DNA of 64,000 nucleotides from JBDHWG01 sp046328505 (GCA_046328505.1 JAXLWL010000003.1:248001-312000), one strand, 5' to 3'. Numbered from the stretch's first letter, positions 17,278-25,763 are shown. Program-made: numbers and translations. The notes: generated by a model not told the origin, from the letters alone.

Positions 17278-18069
17278 ATGCGATTCTCCTTCGTCCACAT
17301 CACCGACCACCATATCCTGCCCTCGGAGGATGACCTGGCGCGCGGGTTCAACACCGCCTACTCGTTACGCAAGACACTCCGCCATATTGCTGAGACCGTT
17401 GGCGGACGCTTCGATTTCATTGTTAGCACGGGAGACCTGGTGAACACAGGCGAGGACGCGCAATATGAGAATTTCGCGCGGATGGTAGGGCTGGAGAAGG
17501 CATCGCCGCCGCCCGGACCTCAGCGCGTGACGATAGAGGGCCTGGCGCGCTGCCCGATCTACTTCCTGGGCGGCAATCATGATCCGCGCGCGACGTTCTA
17601 CCGCCAGATCTTCGGCGTCGAGCGCGACGGCCTCCTGAACGCGACGTTCCTGCATCGCGGCGTGCAGTTCGTGTGCTTCGACTGGGGACCGGATGTGAAA
17701 GCCGTCGCCAGCCGCGAGATGCTGGATTTTCTCGACAGCGCCTTGCGCGCGCCCCAGCCGTCTGTTCTCATGTGCCACCACGCGGTGACGCCCGTCGGCG
17801 CGGCGTGGCTGGACAAATTCCTGGCCGATGACCTGGACGCCTTCTGGGACACGATCGCGGGGCGCAATGTCCTGGGAATCTTCACCGGCCACGTGCACAT
17901 GACCTATGAGCAGTACGTCGAGGGCATCCCCGTCTTCGGGCTGCGCTCCACGATGTTCCAGTTCGCCCTGACACCGCATCCCACCATGGTCCTCGACACG
18001 CCGCACTACCGCCTGGTCACTGTTGACGATGGCGTACTGACAACGCGCGTGTTCGAGGTCCCGATTTGA
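17278..18069 (+). CDS. Calcineurin-like metallophosphoesterase
   Basis: 263 residues from the ATG at 17278; reading further upstream would invade the RraA gene. Metal-binding motifs occur in order: ITDHHIL (residues 8-14, D-x-H with an extra His), STGDLVNTGE, LGGNHDPR, MCHHAVTP and FTGHVHMTYE. This is the cyclic-nucleotide/phosphodiesterase branch (CpdA-like). No signal peptide. It follows RraA by two bases and shares its stop region with the next gene. Confidence 0.9.
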   Translation: MRFSFVHITDHHILPSEDDLARGFNTAYSLRKTLRHIAETVGGRFDFIVSTGDLVNTGEDAQYENFARMVGLEKASPPPGPQRVTIEGLARCPIYFLGGNHDPRATFYRQIFGVERDGLLNATFLHRGVQFVCFDWGPDVKAVASREMLDFLDSALRAPQPSVLMCHHAVTPVGAAWLDKFLADDLDAFWDTIAGRNVLGIFTGHVHMTYEQYVEGIPVFGLRSTMFQFALTPHPTMVLDTPHYRLVTVDDGVLTTRVFEVPI

Positions 18070-19922
18070 CGCGGCTGCGACATTTTCGTTTTTCGCTCTC
18101 GTGGATTTTGGTTGTTCTCGTTTTTCTGGCGTTTGTGCTCCGTGTTGCGCGCCTCGATCAATACCCGTTGTGGAGTGACGAGTTCATCACGCTGGACCGC
18201 ACAAACCTGGCGTTGCGTGACTTGCTCGCGCGGCTCCCCATCGACCAGGTGCCGCTCTACTTCGTGCTCGTCCACGCCTGGTCCTCCGTCGCCGGCAGCA
18301 CTGACTTCGCCCTGCGCTTCCCCTCGGTCGTCTGGGGCTGCCTGGGCATCCCCCTTATCTACCAATTAGGCCGCCAATTGTTCGGGCCGCGTGTCGGCAT
18401 CGTCGCCGCGCTGCTGCTGGCCGTCAACCCATTCAACATCTGGTATAGCCAGGATGCTCGAATGTACAGCCAGCTGACCACCCTCAGCATCGCCGCGCTG
18501 TTGCTGCTCCGGCGCGCCGTGGTCACGGGCCGGCGGTGGGCCTGGGTCGGCTACGCGGCCGCCGCGACCGCCGCGCTCTACACCCACCTCTACGCGGCGA
18601 TACCCCTGGCAGCGGCGACAGTCTATGGCGCGACGTGGCTGTACACGACCCCGAGCGGCACGCGACGGCGGCGCCGGACCTTTCTCCTCACCCAGGCCAT
18701 CGTGGGCGTGTTGCTTCTGCCGTGGCTGTGGCGGCTGGTCGACATGGTCGAAGCGATCGATGAGTCCGTCAATCCCGACTTGACGCCAAGCCTCGTGGAA
18801 TTCGCCCGCCTGTACGTGTTTGGGAACACTCTGCCCGGCGGCGTGACGGTCTGGCTCGGCGGGGCCGCTCTAGCCCTGTTTGCCGTGGGTCTTGTGAGCC
18901 TCACTCGGCAGTGGTTCTCGCCCGCCATGCGGCCGGCGATCGTGCTGGCGTGGGCCTCGGTCGTCCTGCCGGCCGCGGCGATGGTCGTCATCCAGGTATC
19001 CGACGTTGGCTTTCACCCGCGTTATTTCAGCGGTGTAGAGGGGGTATACATTCTCACCCTGGCGGTCGGCGCTGTGGCCCTGACGCGCCGTCGGCAAGCA
19101 CTTGGCGCCGCCACGCTTGCCTTCGTATTGGCGGCGACCGTCTTTAGCCTGACCCTTTTCTACACGGACCCTACTTACGCGAAGGCAAGCTACACCGACT
19201 ATCTCACCCATATCCTGGCCAACGCCGGGCCCAAAGACGCGCTCCCCATCAAAGGCGCAAGCCAGACAAAGGCCGAGCGCTATGCCGGCGACAGGCTGGA
19301 CCGCATCGTCAACTTATCGGGGCGCGTCGCTCAGCGCCCGCAGGCGCAGGTCGAGGGGATGGTCGGGGAGATCGCCGCTGAGCACCGGGTCGTCTGGCTC
19401 GCGATTCAGTATCCTGAGGGGCCGGGCTACGTGAAGGATTGGCTCGACGAGCACGGCTACCAGGTCCAGCGCGACCAGGTCGACGACATCGAGGTCGACG
19501 ACATCGAGGTCTACGCCTACACGTTCCCACAAACAATGCCCGCGCCCAAAGCCCCGGCCAGCATGATGGGGCCTGCCCCGGTGCTGTTGCAGTGGAGCGC
19601 CCCGGCATCCGCGCGTGCCGGCGATATCGTCCCGGTCGAGCTGCTGTGGCAGCCGACGGGGAGCGTGGTCCAGGATGCACGCGTCTCCCTGCGGCTCTAC
19701 AACACGCGCGGTGACATCGTCTGGCAGCGAGATCGCGTGCCGGGCGATGGAGCGCACCCGAGCAGCGAGTGGCGCGTGGGCGAGGTCATCGCGGACCGCT
19801 ACGGCATTCGCCTCCCGCGCGATCTGCCGCCGGGGCGCTACACCCTGCGCGTCATCCTCTACAACTACGCCAATCTTGGCACACGGCTGCAAGCTACGCT
19901 CGGAACAATCGCCGCTTCGTAG
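18066..19922 (+). CDS. GT39-like membrane glycosyltransferase
   Basis: 618 residues starting at a TTG that overlaps the previous TGA. About eleven membrane segments occupy the first 370 residues. The first extracytoplasmic loop has the LWSDEFITLDR motif with acidic residues expected to coordinate the lipid-linked sugar in PMT/ArnT-type (GT-C) enzymes. After the membrane part, residues 385-618 are an extracytoplasmic domain that includes a short acidic direct repeat DDIEVDDIEV and a beta-rich end. It likely glycosylates an envelope lipid or protein; the acceptor is unknown. Confidence 0.8.
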   Translation: MTRLRHFRFSLSWILVVLVFLAFVLRVARLDQYPLWSDEFITLDRTNLALRDLLARLPIDQVPLYFVLVHAWSSVAGSTDFALRFPSVVWGCLGIPLIYQLGRQLFGPRVGIVAALLLAVNPFNIWYSQDARMYSQLTTLSIAALLLLRRAVVTGRRWAWVGYAAAATAALYTHLYAAIPLAAATVYGATWLYTTPSGTRRRRRTFLLTQAIVGVLLLPWLWRLVDMVEAIDESVNPDLTPSLVEFARLYVFGNTLPGGVTVWLGGAALALFAVGLVSLTRQWFSPAMRPAIVLAWASVVLPAAAMVVIQVSDVGFHPRYFSGVEGVYILTLAVGAVALTRRRQALGAATLAFVLAATVFSLTLFYTDPTYAKASYTDYLTHILANAGPKDALPIKGASQTKAERYAGDRLDRIVNLSGRVAQRPQAQVEGMVGEIAAEHRVVWLAIQYPEGPGYVKDWLDEHGYQVQRDQVDDIEVDDIEVYAYTFPQTMPAPKAPASMMGPAPVLLQWSAPASARAGDIVPVELLWQPTGSVVQDARVSLRLYNTRGDIVWQRDRVPGDGAHPSSEWRVGEVIADRYGIRLPRDLPPGRYTLRVILYNYANLGTRLQATLGTIAAS

Positions 19923-19932
19923 CACGGCTGAC

Positions 19933-21027
19933 CTAGACGGCTATGCGGCCCGGCGCCACGCCTACCGGCAGAGCGGCGGGGCGCTCGACAGTACTGCTCG
20001 TCTCGAGCCAGCCGCCCGCGTCCGCGGCGTCGAGGATGGTCTGCATCGTGTCCAGGACGTGGAAGGTGAGGTCTCCGCTCGCGCGCGCCGGCCGGCCGCT
20101 GCGGATCGCGTCGGCCATGTCGGCCACGCCCAGCCCGCGGCTGTTGACGGTGTAGCCGTACGTCAGCGGTAGCTCGCTGAACGTCTTCTCGCCCGCCTTG
20201 CGGAGCAGCACCGGCCCGCCGAATGTGTTCGGGTCCGGCACCCCCAATGTCGCCTCGGAACCGTAGATCTCGATGCGCGGCACCTGGCTGCCCCACACGT
20301 CGAACGACGTGATCATCGTTGCCAGTGCGCCGCCGGCCATGTCTATGTTCGCGACGACATGCGTCGGCGTCTTGACCCGAATCACCTCGCCCACATGCGG
20401 CTGGCTTGTGATGACACGCTCCGGGAAGGAGATGCGCGCCGCGGCCGAGACCCGGCGGACGCCGCCGAGGAGATTCACCAGCGCCGTGATGTAGTACGGC
20501 CCCATGTCGAACAGCGGTCCCGCCCCCGCCTCGTAGAAGAACGCCGGGTCGGGATGCCACGTCTCCGGCCCGTGGCTCATCATGAACGCCGTCGCCGCGA
20601 CGGGCTGCCCGATCACGCCGTCGTCAATGAGCTTGCGGCACGTCTGAAGGCCACCGCCCAGGAACGTGTCAGGCGCGCCGCCGATGCGCAGCCCGCGCTC
20701 CTCGGCCAGGGCCACCAGCGCGCGGCCGTCCACGCGGCTGATCGCCAGAGGCTTCTCAGAGTAGACGTGCTTGCCCGCTTCGAGCGCCATGCGGCTCACC
20801 GCCGCGTGGACGGCGGGAATCGTCAGGTTAACCACCAGGTCGACGTCCGGCCGCGCCAGCAGGTCCTCGACGCTGCCGGCCCACGGCACGTTGTGCGCAT
20901 CAGCCTGCGCCTGCGCGCGCTCAGGGAGGATGTCGGCGCATCCGACGACGCTGAGGCCTTCAAACGTCGGCAGATTCTTGAGGTAAATCGTGCTGATATT
21001 GCCACAGCCAATGATTCCGATGCGCAT
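19933..21027 (-). CDS. Gfo/Idh/MocA family oxidoreductase
   Basis: 364 residues. The N-terminal Rossmann motif is IGIIGCGNIS, followed by the EKPLAIS signature of the family (Lys of the catalytic region). The C-terminal half is the alpha/beta dimerisation and substrate domain. Members are NAD(P)-dependent dehydrogenases acting on sugars, inositols or related polyols. The gene is convergent with the GT39-like gene (10 bases apart) and its upstream region contains repeats of types A and B. Confidence 0.9.
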   Translation of the reverse strand: MRIGIIGCGNISTIYLKNLPTFEGLSVVGCADILPERAQAQADAHNVPWAGSVEDLLARPDVDLVVNLTIPAVHAAVSRMALEAGKHVYSEKPLAISRVDGRALVALAEERGLRIGGAPDTFLGGGLQTCRKLIDDGVIGQPVAATAFMMSHGPETWHPDPAFFYEAGAGPLFDMGPYYITALVNLLGGVRRVSAAARISFPERVITSQPHVGEVIRVKTPTHVVANIDMAGGALATMITSFDVWGSQVPRIEIYGSEATLGVPDPNTFGGPVLLRKAGEKTFSELPLTYGYTVNSRGLGVADMADAIRSGRPARASGDLTFHVLDTMQTILDAADAGGWLETSSTVERPAALPVGVAPGRIAV

Positions 21028-21082
21028 GGAGTTATCCTTTCCCTAATCGGCGTCATCGCAGCACAGCATATGGGCTGACGAT

Positions 21083-21130
21083 CATTGCGAGCGCCGGCGA
21101 CGCAATCGCCCGGCGCGAGATCGCTTCGCC
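21083..21130 (+). repeat. Partial type A repeat next to two type B units
   Basis: Begins CATTGCGAGCGCC and contains GACGCAATCG, then GAGATCGCTTCGCC, a shortened type A element. It runs directly into the tandem type B units. The right-hand CTCGCAATG end is missing, so the element appears broken by or joined to the B units. Confidence 0.55.
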
Positions 21131-21383
21131 GAGATGAAAATAGCGCGGCTGTCGCCCTGAGCGCAGCGAAGGGCCTCCAGCGGCACTGGGATGCTTCGCT
21201 TCGCTCAGCATGACATTTTCATAGTTACGGGTGACCCGAGGATCATATGGACTTCGCCGAGATGAACATAGCGCGGCTGTCGCCCTGAGCGCAGCGAAGG
21301 GCCCCCAACGGCACTGGGATGCTTCGCTTCGCTCAGCACGACATTTTCATAGTTACGGGTGACCCGAGGATCATATGGACTTC
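21131..21383 (+). repeat. Tandem pair of type B repeats (128-bp period)
   Basis: Two 125-bp units, 21131-21255 and 21259-21383, differ at only a handful of positions and are separated by GCC, so the period is 128 bp. Each has the outward hairpin arm TGTCGCC...GGC and the inverted arm GGGATGC...GCATGACA or GCACGACA, then ATAGTTACGGGTGACC and ATCATATGGACTTC. There is no coding potential. They lie in the 417-bp gap upstream of the Gfo/Idh gene and downstream of the foldase gene. Confidence 0.8.
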
Positions 21384-21400
21384 TGATTGGAGCGAACGAA

Positions 21401-21430
21401 GCAGCCCCTCCTGGCATCAGAAGGGGCTGC
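21401..21430 (-). terminator. Hairpin after the foldase gene
   Basis: GCAGCCCCT and AGGGGCTGC pair across a short loop immediately downstream of the minus-strand foldase stop (21445). The T-run is weak (TTCGTTCG), so intrinsic termination is plausible but not strong. Confidence 0.5.
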
Positions 21431-21444
21431 GAAGTGTTGCGAGA

Positions 21445-22659
21445 TCAGCCGCCAGTCGGAACGGCGATGGGCGCCGAGGACGGCGCGCTCGATTGGCTGC
21501 TGCTTTGTCCGACGTCCGGCACGACGTCGGCGCGGAAGTTGCGCTCGATAGTGGCCTTGGCCTGGAGCTGCCCCAGGTAGGCATCCACCGCCGCCTGCTC
21601 CTTCTTCTGCCGGTCCGCGTCGCTGATAGGCCGCTGTTGCGGCGCGTCGGTCACGACGAGCACGATCCACTTGCCGGCGTCCTGGATCGGGTCGCTAATC
21701 TGGCCGACGGGCTGGGTGAAGGCCGCCTTCTCGACGACGGCGTCATACGAACCCTGCGCGAACCAGCCGAGATCGCCGCCGCTATCCTTGGTCTGGGTGT
21801 CCGTGGAGACGGCCTTCGCCACCGACGCGAAGTCCTCGCCGGCCTTCAGGCGCTCAATCACGCGCTTGGCGTCATCTTCGCTGGCGACGACGATCTGTTT
21901 GGCGCGAACCTGCTGCGTCGTCTGCGGAATCTTCGCGTCGGCGATAGCCTGGTTGCGGAAGTGGTCATAGATGAGCTGCGTTCGGGTGTAATCCTGCACG
22001 TAGCTCTCGGTCAGCCCGGTCTGCTTCTTCAAATCGCTGAGAAACTGGTCATAGTCCTTCTTGAACTGGTCGGCGGTGACGATCGCGGGTGTCTCCGTCG
22101 GCCCCGGCGTCGGAACCGCCGTGCCGGCCCCGGCGGTGGGCGATGGCTGCGGTGTCGCCGTCGGTGCACCGACGGTCGGCGTCGGCGTGCCCGCAGGATA
22201 ATAGTCGAACTGCGCCTGAATCGCCTTCGTCACGTCGGCCTCAGTTGGCGCGAAGTTCTGCTTCGCAGCCTCCTGCCGCAGCATCTCCTCCGTGATCATG
22301 CTTTCGAACACCTGGTTCGGGAGCTGCTGCTGCACGTACTGGGCGATCTGCTGAGCGATCTGCGCGCTAGAGGCGAGCGATCCGAAGCGCTGAAGAATGC
22401 GGAAGTCCTCGTATCGGAAACGGTCCTGATAGCCCGAGGTTGTAATCGCCGTCCCGTTGACGCTCCCGATGGGCGCGCGCGGCTTCAGCCAGTATTGCTG
22501 GAACAGGGCGGCGAACAGCACGACACCGATGACGGCAAGAAGGGTACCGAAGATAATCCAGAGCTGGCGCTGACGCTGCTGCGCACGCCGAGAAATATGC
22601 ATCTGCTTCTGAGTCGGCGCAGCAGGCTGCGCAGCCGCCTTGCGGCTTCGCTTGCTCAT
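21445..22659 (-). CDS. Membrane-anchored parvulin-type peptidyl-prolyl isomerase (SurA/PrsA-like)
   Basis: 404 residues from the ATG at 22659, chosen because GGAG lies six bases upstream. A basic N-terminus is followed by one membrane segment (about 33-53), a SurA_N-like chaperone helix region, and a PpiC rotamase domain (VRAKQIVVAS to WIVLVVTD, about 275-370) with GGDLGWFAQG. An unusual Thr/Pro/Ala-rich insert of about 40 residues (PTPTVGAPTATPQPS and similar) interrupts the chaperone part. It probably folds secreted proteins outside the membrane; this genome encodes very large secreted proteins at 49.5 and 57.2 kb. Confidence 0.85.
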   Translation of the reverse strand: MSKRSRKAAAQPAAPTQKQMHISRRAQQRQRQLWIIFGTLLAVIGVVLFAALFQQYWLKPRAPIGSVNGTAITTSGYQDRFRYEDFRILQRFGSLASSAQIAQQIAQYVQQQLPNQVFESMITEEMLRQEAAKQNFAPTEADVTKAIQAQFDYYPAGTPTPTVGAPTATPQPSPTAGAGTAVPTPGPTETPAIVTADQFKKDYDQFLSDLKKQTGLTESYVQDYTRTQLIYDHFRNQAIADAKIPQTTQQVRAKQIVVASEDDAKRVIERLKAGEDFASVAKAVSTDTQTKDSGGDLGWFAQGSYDAVVEKAAFTQPVGQISDPIQDAGKWIVLVVTDAPQQRPISDADRQKKEQAAVDAYLGQLQAKATIERNFRADVVPDVGQSSSQSSAPSSAPIAVPTGG

Positions 22660-22776
22660 GACAAACTCCACCAGCCACGAAGCTGATATGTGGCGACGTA
22701 AGGAACCAGGCACAGGACTCGTGGCATCCCGTGCCTGGTAAATCCCTGTTCGTCGTGTGATTGCGGGATTGCGGAA

Positions 22777-22796
22777 AGACGCGCCATGGCGCGTCT
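22777..22796 (-). terminator. Terminator of rpsF-ssb-rpsR
   Basis: A perfect 20-bp palindrome (AGACGCGCCA and its complement) follows rpsR on the minus strand and is followed by TTTCCGC. A second hairpin with 9-bp ACCAGGCAC/GTGCCTGGT arms lies at 22705-22739, just before the foldase gene. Confidence 0.6.
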
Positions 22797-22799
22797 CCG

Positions 22800-23318
22800 C
22801 TAGCCGCGGATGTGCTGGCCCGTGTACGGCAGCAATGCCAGCTGCCGGGCTCGCTTGATCGCCTTCGACAGGATGCGCTGCTGCTTCGCCGTCGCGCCCG
22901 TCTTGCGGCGGGGCTTGATCTTACCAGACTCGGTCAGGTAGCGGCTCAACAGGTCAACGTTCTTGTAGTCCAGCGGCGAGATGGTCTTCGGGAACGGCTG
23001 ACGCCGGCCTCGACCCCGTGCACCGGGGCCGCCGGGGCCACGGCGTGGACCGCCGGGCCGTGGGCCGCCGCCGGTCCGCGGCGGGCGTGCCGCCGGGGCG
23101 CCGTCAGATGGCGCTTCCACTGTCTCCGTCGCTGGCGCGGCTGCCGCAACTGGCGCGGCCGGCGCTTCCACGACGGGAGCCTCCGCCACGACCACCTCAG
23201 CTTCGGGCGCTACAGCCGCCTCGGCCGGGGCCGCGGCGGGAGCGGCCTCGACAGCCGCCGGCGCCGCCGGAGCAGCATCCTCGGTGGGCGCCTGAGGCAG
23301 TTCTCTCTGCTCGTCCAT
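22800..23318 (-). CDS. rpsR: 30S ribosomal protein S18 with long N-terminal extension
   Basis: 172 residues, about twice the usual 75-80. The C-terminal 75 residues are a clear S18: ISPLDYKNVDLLSRYLTESG, KIKPRRKTG and RARQLALLPY. The first 97 residues are an Ala/Pro/Glu-rich stretch (AAPAAPAAVEAAPAA and similar) followed by a Gly/Arg/Pro-rich basic stretch (RPPRTGGGPRPGG). AAGGAG precedes the first ATG and no other good start exists closer to the core, so the extension is probably translated. Last gene of the rpsF-ssb-rpsR operon. Confidence 0.9.
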   Translation of the reverse strand: MDEQRELPQAPTEDAAPAAPAAVEAAPAAAPAEAAVAPEAEVVVAEAPVVEAPAAPVAAAAPATETVEAPSDGAPAARPPRTGGGPRPGGPRRGPGGPGARGRGRRQPFPKTISPLDYKNVDLLSRYLTESGKIKPRRKTGATAKQQRILSKAIKRARQLALLPYTGQHIRG

Positions 23319-23364
23319 GTAAACTCCTTACAACGACCGACGTCGTTGGTAAATCTTCGTGTCC

Positions 23365-23763
23365 CTAGAAAGGGTACTCTTCTGCGTCCTGATCTTCGTC
23401 CATGGGCGTGTCGCCATACGCGTCGCGAGGTCGGCTATCCAGGAGGATCATCTCGTCGGCAACAACCTCAGTGCGAAAGTGCTTCTGACCATCAGGGCCT
23501 TCCCAGCTCCGTGTCTGGAGGCGGCCCTCGATGTAGACCTTCGATCCCTTGGTCAGGTACTGATTACAAATCTCCGCCAGGTCACGCCAGGCAACAACGT
23601 TGAACCACTCCGTCGCCTCGCGCCGGTCGCCGTCTGTCGTCACCCAGCTGCGGCTCGTCGCCACGCTGAAGGACGTCACCGGCTTCCCGCTCGGTGTATA
23701 ACGCATCTCAGGATCGCGGCCCAGGTTGCCGATAATCATTACCTTGTTCAAGCCCCTGGTCAT
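23365..23763 (-). CDS. ssb: Single-stranded DNA-binding protein
   Basis: 132 residues. The OB fold starts LNKVMIIGNLGRDPEMRYTPSG and contains the WFNVVAWRDLAEIC and KGSKVYIEGRLQTRSW blocks. The C-terminal acidic tip DAEEYPF would recruit replication and repair partners. The linker between fold and tip is short compared with E. coli SSB. It lies between rpsF and rpsR, the most common bacterial arrangement. Confidence 0.95.
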   Translation of the reverse strand: MTRGLNKVMIIGNLGRDPEMRYTPSGKPVTSFSVATSRSWVTTDGDRREATEWFNVVAWRDLAEICNQYLTKGSKVYIEGRLQTRSWEGPDGQKHFRTEVVADEMILLDSRPRDAYGDTPMDEDQDAEEYPF

Positions 23764-23796
23764 CGTCCTCTCCTTAGCCTCGTCGGCACACTAACC

Positions 23797-24126
23797 TTAC
23801 TCTTCGTCCGCCCGAATAATCATGTAACGCAGCACGTTTTCGTTCAACTTCAGTTGACGCTCGACGCCTGTCCAGACTGTCGCAGGCGCCTGGACACGAT
23901 AGATGGCAAAATAACCTTCGCGGTTCTTGTCGAGTGGGTACGCCAAACGACGCCGGCGCCAGGTCTCAGTGGCCGCAAGCTGTCCCGTCCCATCGACGAG
24001 CTGCCCGACCTCATTGACCTGGCCACCAGCGCCGGTAACGAGCGCCCCAACCTGCTCGATCAGCGCCGTAACGCCGTCGTTGTCCAGGCTCGGGTTAACA
24101 ACCATCACGAGCTCGTATTCACGCAT
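23797..24126 (-). CDS. rpsF: 30S ribosomal protein S6
   Basis: 109 residues. REYELVMVVNPSLDNDG at the start, WRRRRLAYPLDKNREGYFAIY in the middle and LNENVLRYMIIR near the end are typical of S6, which pairs with S18 on the platform of the small subunit. AAAGGAGGT precedes the start. First gene of the operon with ssb and rpsR; the ribosomal S6:S18 complex controls such operons in other bacteria through leader RNA, but a matching leader was not clearly recognised here. Confidence 0.95.
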   Translation of the reverse strand: MREYELVMVVNPSLDNDGVTALIEQVGALVTGAGGQVNEVGQLVDGTGQLAATETWRRRRLAYPLDKNREGYFAIYRVQAPATVWTGVERQLKLNENVLRYMIIRADEE

Positions 24127-24214
24127 GACTGGTGACCTCCTTTCTATGGGATATGCCCCGCAGCGAGCGGAGCAGAAAGGTGGATAGGCGTGTTGTGCCT
24201 ACCCAAAGAGGGTA

Positions 24215-24242
24215 AGTATACCATAAACCGCGCAGCACGCAA
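24215..24242 (-). promoter_or_regulatory. Promoter of the rpsF operon
   Basis: On the minus strand, TTGCGT (24242-24237), 16 bases, TATACT (24220-24215). The leader of about 85 bases contains a small hairpin (GGTAGGC with GCCTATC) and ends in AAAGGAGGT. Confidence 0.55.
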
Positions 24243-24268
24243 ATTTTAGGGGCTGCTGCCCCGGGGTG

Positions 24269-24454
24269 CTAGCCGAACAGGTGGCTGTAGGCGAGCATGA
24301 GGCAGAAGACGATCGCCCCGCCAATGAGAATCATGAACATCAGGGTGATGAGGTGGGCGATGAGGTGTACGAGGAACGGCAGGATGATGTGCAGGATAAG
24401 GTACCCGATGAGGAGCGCGACGATGAGCGCGCCGGCGCCAGCAAGCAGCGTCAT
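24269..24454 (-). CDS. Small hydrophobic membrane protein
   Basis: 61 residues from the ATG at 24454, preceded by AAGGAGAG. It is almost wholly hydrophobic: one segment near residues 5-25 and another near 28-52, with HIILPFLVHLIAHLITLMF holding three histidines in the middle. Compact two-segment hairpin proteins of this kind have no assigned function. It lies upstream of the rpsF promoter, so it is probably transcribed separately. Coding support comes from the ribosome-binding site and codon pattern only. Confidence 0.55.
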   Translation of the reverse strand: MTLLAGAGALIVALLIGYLILHIILPFLVHLIAHLITLMFMILIGGAIVFCLMLAYSHLFG

Positions 24455-24664
24455 GAGCCCTCTCCTTTCGATGACGAATGTAAGGGCAACCAACAGTCCG
24501 GTGGAGTCAGGAGTCTCCCATAAAGAATCTTAGCAAACCTGGACTGGCTATGGATGACCTTCGCCATACGTTTCATGTTCGTATTCTAAGCGATAATCGC
24601 CCGCGCTTCCCTACACCTGAACAACGCCTACCCGACAAACCATCCCCGGCCGCGTCATTGCCTG

Positions 24665-24838
24665 CGGAGAGATTGCTTCGTCGGGCTATCGCCCTCCTGC
24701 TCAGAACACAGAGACTTGCGGTGTCATTGCGAGGCGGGCCTTGCCGCCGAAGCAATCTCCCTGTGGGCTACAGCAACGCCGTAGCGGTATAGGCCGCCTG
24801 GTGCAAGGGCGAGAGATTGCTTCGCTCCGCTCGCAATG
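24665..24838 (+). repeat. Type A repeat cluster
   Basis: A complete element spans 24725-24838: CATTGCGAGGCGGG, an internal GGCGG/CCGCC hairpin and GAAGCAATCTCC on the left; GAGAGATTGCTTCG and CTCGCAATG on the right. A fragment with GAGAGATTGCTTCG precedes it at 24669. The full element is 114 bp and closely matches the copies at 37233 and 39094. Within the gap 24494-25034 nothing else gene-like was seen apart from this, the terminator at 24913 and a short repeat at 24966. Confidence 0.7.
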
Positions 24839-24912
24839 ACAGGATGGCGGTGTTCTCGTGCTGGCGCGTGCCATCGTAGGTATGAGGGGGCTCGCAAGGA
24901 CCGGCGACAAAA

Positions 24913-24947
24913 GAGGGCGGAAACGCGTAATTACGCGCTCCGCCCTC
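24913..24947 (-). terminator. Rho-independent terminator of the tuf-rplA operon
   Basis: On the minus strand, GAGGGCGGA and TCCGCCCTC (with an inner CGCG/CGCG stem around AATTA) form a strong hairpin followed by TTTTGTC. It lies about 90 bases after the rplA stop. Confidence 0.8.
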
Positions 24948-24965
24948 GTCACCCTTTGGGATCGC

Positions 24966-25030
24966 TGTCATGCTGAGCGAACGCGAAGCATCCCCAGACG
25001 CGGGGACGTTTCGCTGCGCTCAACGCGACA
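24966..25030 (+). repeat. Short repeat with two opposed hairpin arms
   Basis: TGTCATGCT...AGCATCCCC is followed after six bases by GGGGACGTT...AACGCGACA. The two arms are inverted relative to each other and share the loop pattern GAGCGnnnGCGA, but their stems differ (ATGCT/AGCAT against CGTT/AACG). It lies just after rplA. Confidence 0.65.
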
Positions 25031-25034
25031 ATCG

Positions 25035-25751
25035 TTAGCTAGCCTTGAGGTTCGCCGCCTCAGCCAGGTCGAGCTTGATGCCCGGGCCCATCGTCGTCGT
25101 CAGCACCATGTTCTTGATGTAGACGCCCTTCGCTCCCGACGGCTTGGCGCGGTTGACCGCGTCCACCAGCGCCGACAGGTTATCCAGCAGCTGGTCCTCG
25201 GTGAAGTCGCGCTTGCCGATGGGAACGTGCAGGTTCGCCGTCTTGTCGAGCTTGAACTCGACGCGGCCGCCGCGCGCCTCGTTGATGACGCGGGGCAGAT
25301 CCTCACCCGGTACGACCGTGCCCGACTTAGGGTTGGGCATGAGGCCGCGGGGGCCGAGCACCTTACCGAGACGACCGACCTTACCCATCATGTTGGGCGT
25401 GGCGATGGCGATCTCGAAATCGGTGAAACCGTCCTGGATGCGCTTGATCAGGTCGTCGGCGCCTACAATGTCGGCGCCCGCCTCTTCGGCGATACGGGCC
25501 GCGTCGCCCTCGGCGAACACAGCGATGCGCACCCGGCGGCCGGTGCCGTGGGGCAGAACGACAACGCTGCGTACCTGCTGGTCGGCGTGACGGGGGTCCA
25601 CGCCTAGGCGGAAGTGGACTTCCACCGTCTCGTTGAACTTGGTGAACGACGCTTCCTTGGCAAGCTTGATCGCTTCGCCCGGCTTGTATGCCTTATCGCG
25701 ATCAACCTTGGCCTTTGCCGCTTCGTATTTCTTACCGCTATCAGTTGCCAT
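25035..25751 (-). CDS. rplA: 50S ribosomal protein L1
   Basis: 238 residues, full length. Recognisable blocks: TVEVHFRLGVDPRHADQQVR near 40-60, the signature region RVAVF...GADIVGADDLI, GPRGLMPNPKSGTV near 127-140 and GPGIKLD near the end. L1 forms the mobile stalk beside the tRNA exit site and in many bacteria represses its own operon. Last gene of the operon; the usual rplJ and rplL do not follow and a terminator does instead. Confidence 0.97.
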   Translation of the reverse strand: MATDSGKKYEAAKAKVDRDKAYKPGEAIKLAKEASFTKFNETVEVHFRLGVDPRHADQQVRSVVVLPHGTGRRVRIAVFAEGDAARIAEEAGADIVGADDLIKRIQDGFTDFEIAIATPNMMGKVGRLGKVLGPRGLMPNPKSGTVVPGEDLPRVINEARGGRVEFKLDKTANLHVPIGKRDFTEDQLLDNLSALVDAVNRAKPSGAKGVYIKNMVLTTTMGPGIKLDLAEAANLKAS

Positions 25752-25763
25752 GACTATCCCCCT

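Noticed and set aside
21131..21383. Two tandem 125-bp units as a possible CRISPR or minisatellite
   Set aside because: Only two units, far too long for CRISPR repeats, and matching copies are dispersed elsewhere, so they are classed as mobile-type repeats.
24494..25034. rplJ and rplL expected after rplA
   Set aside because: The region holds repeats and a terminator only; those genes must lie elsewhere.
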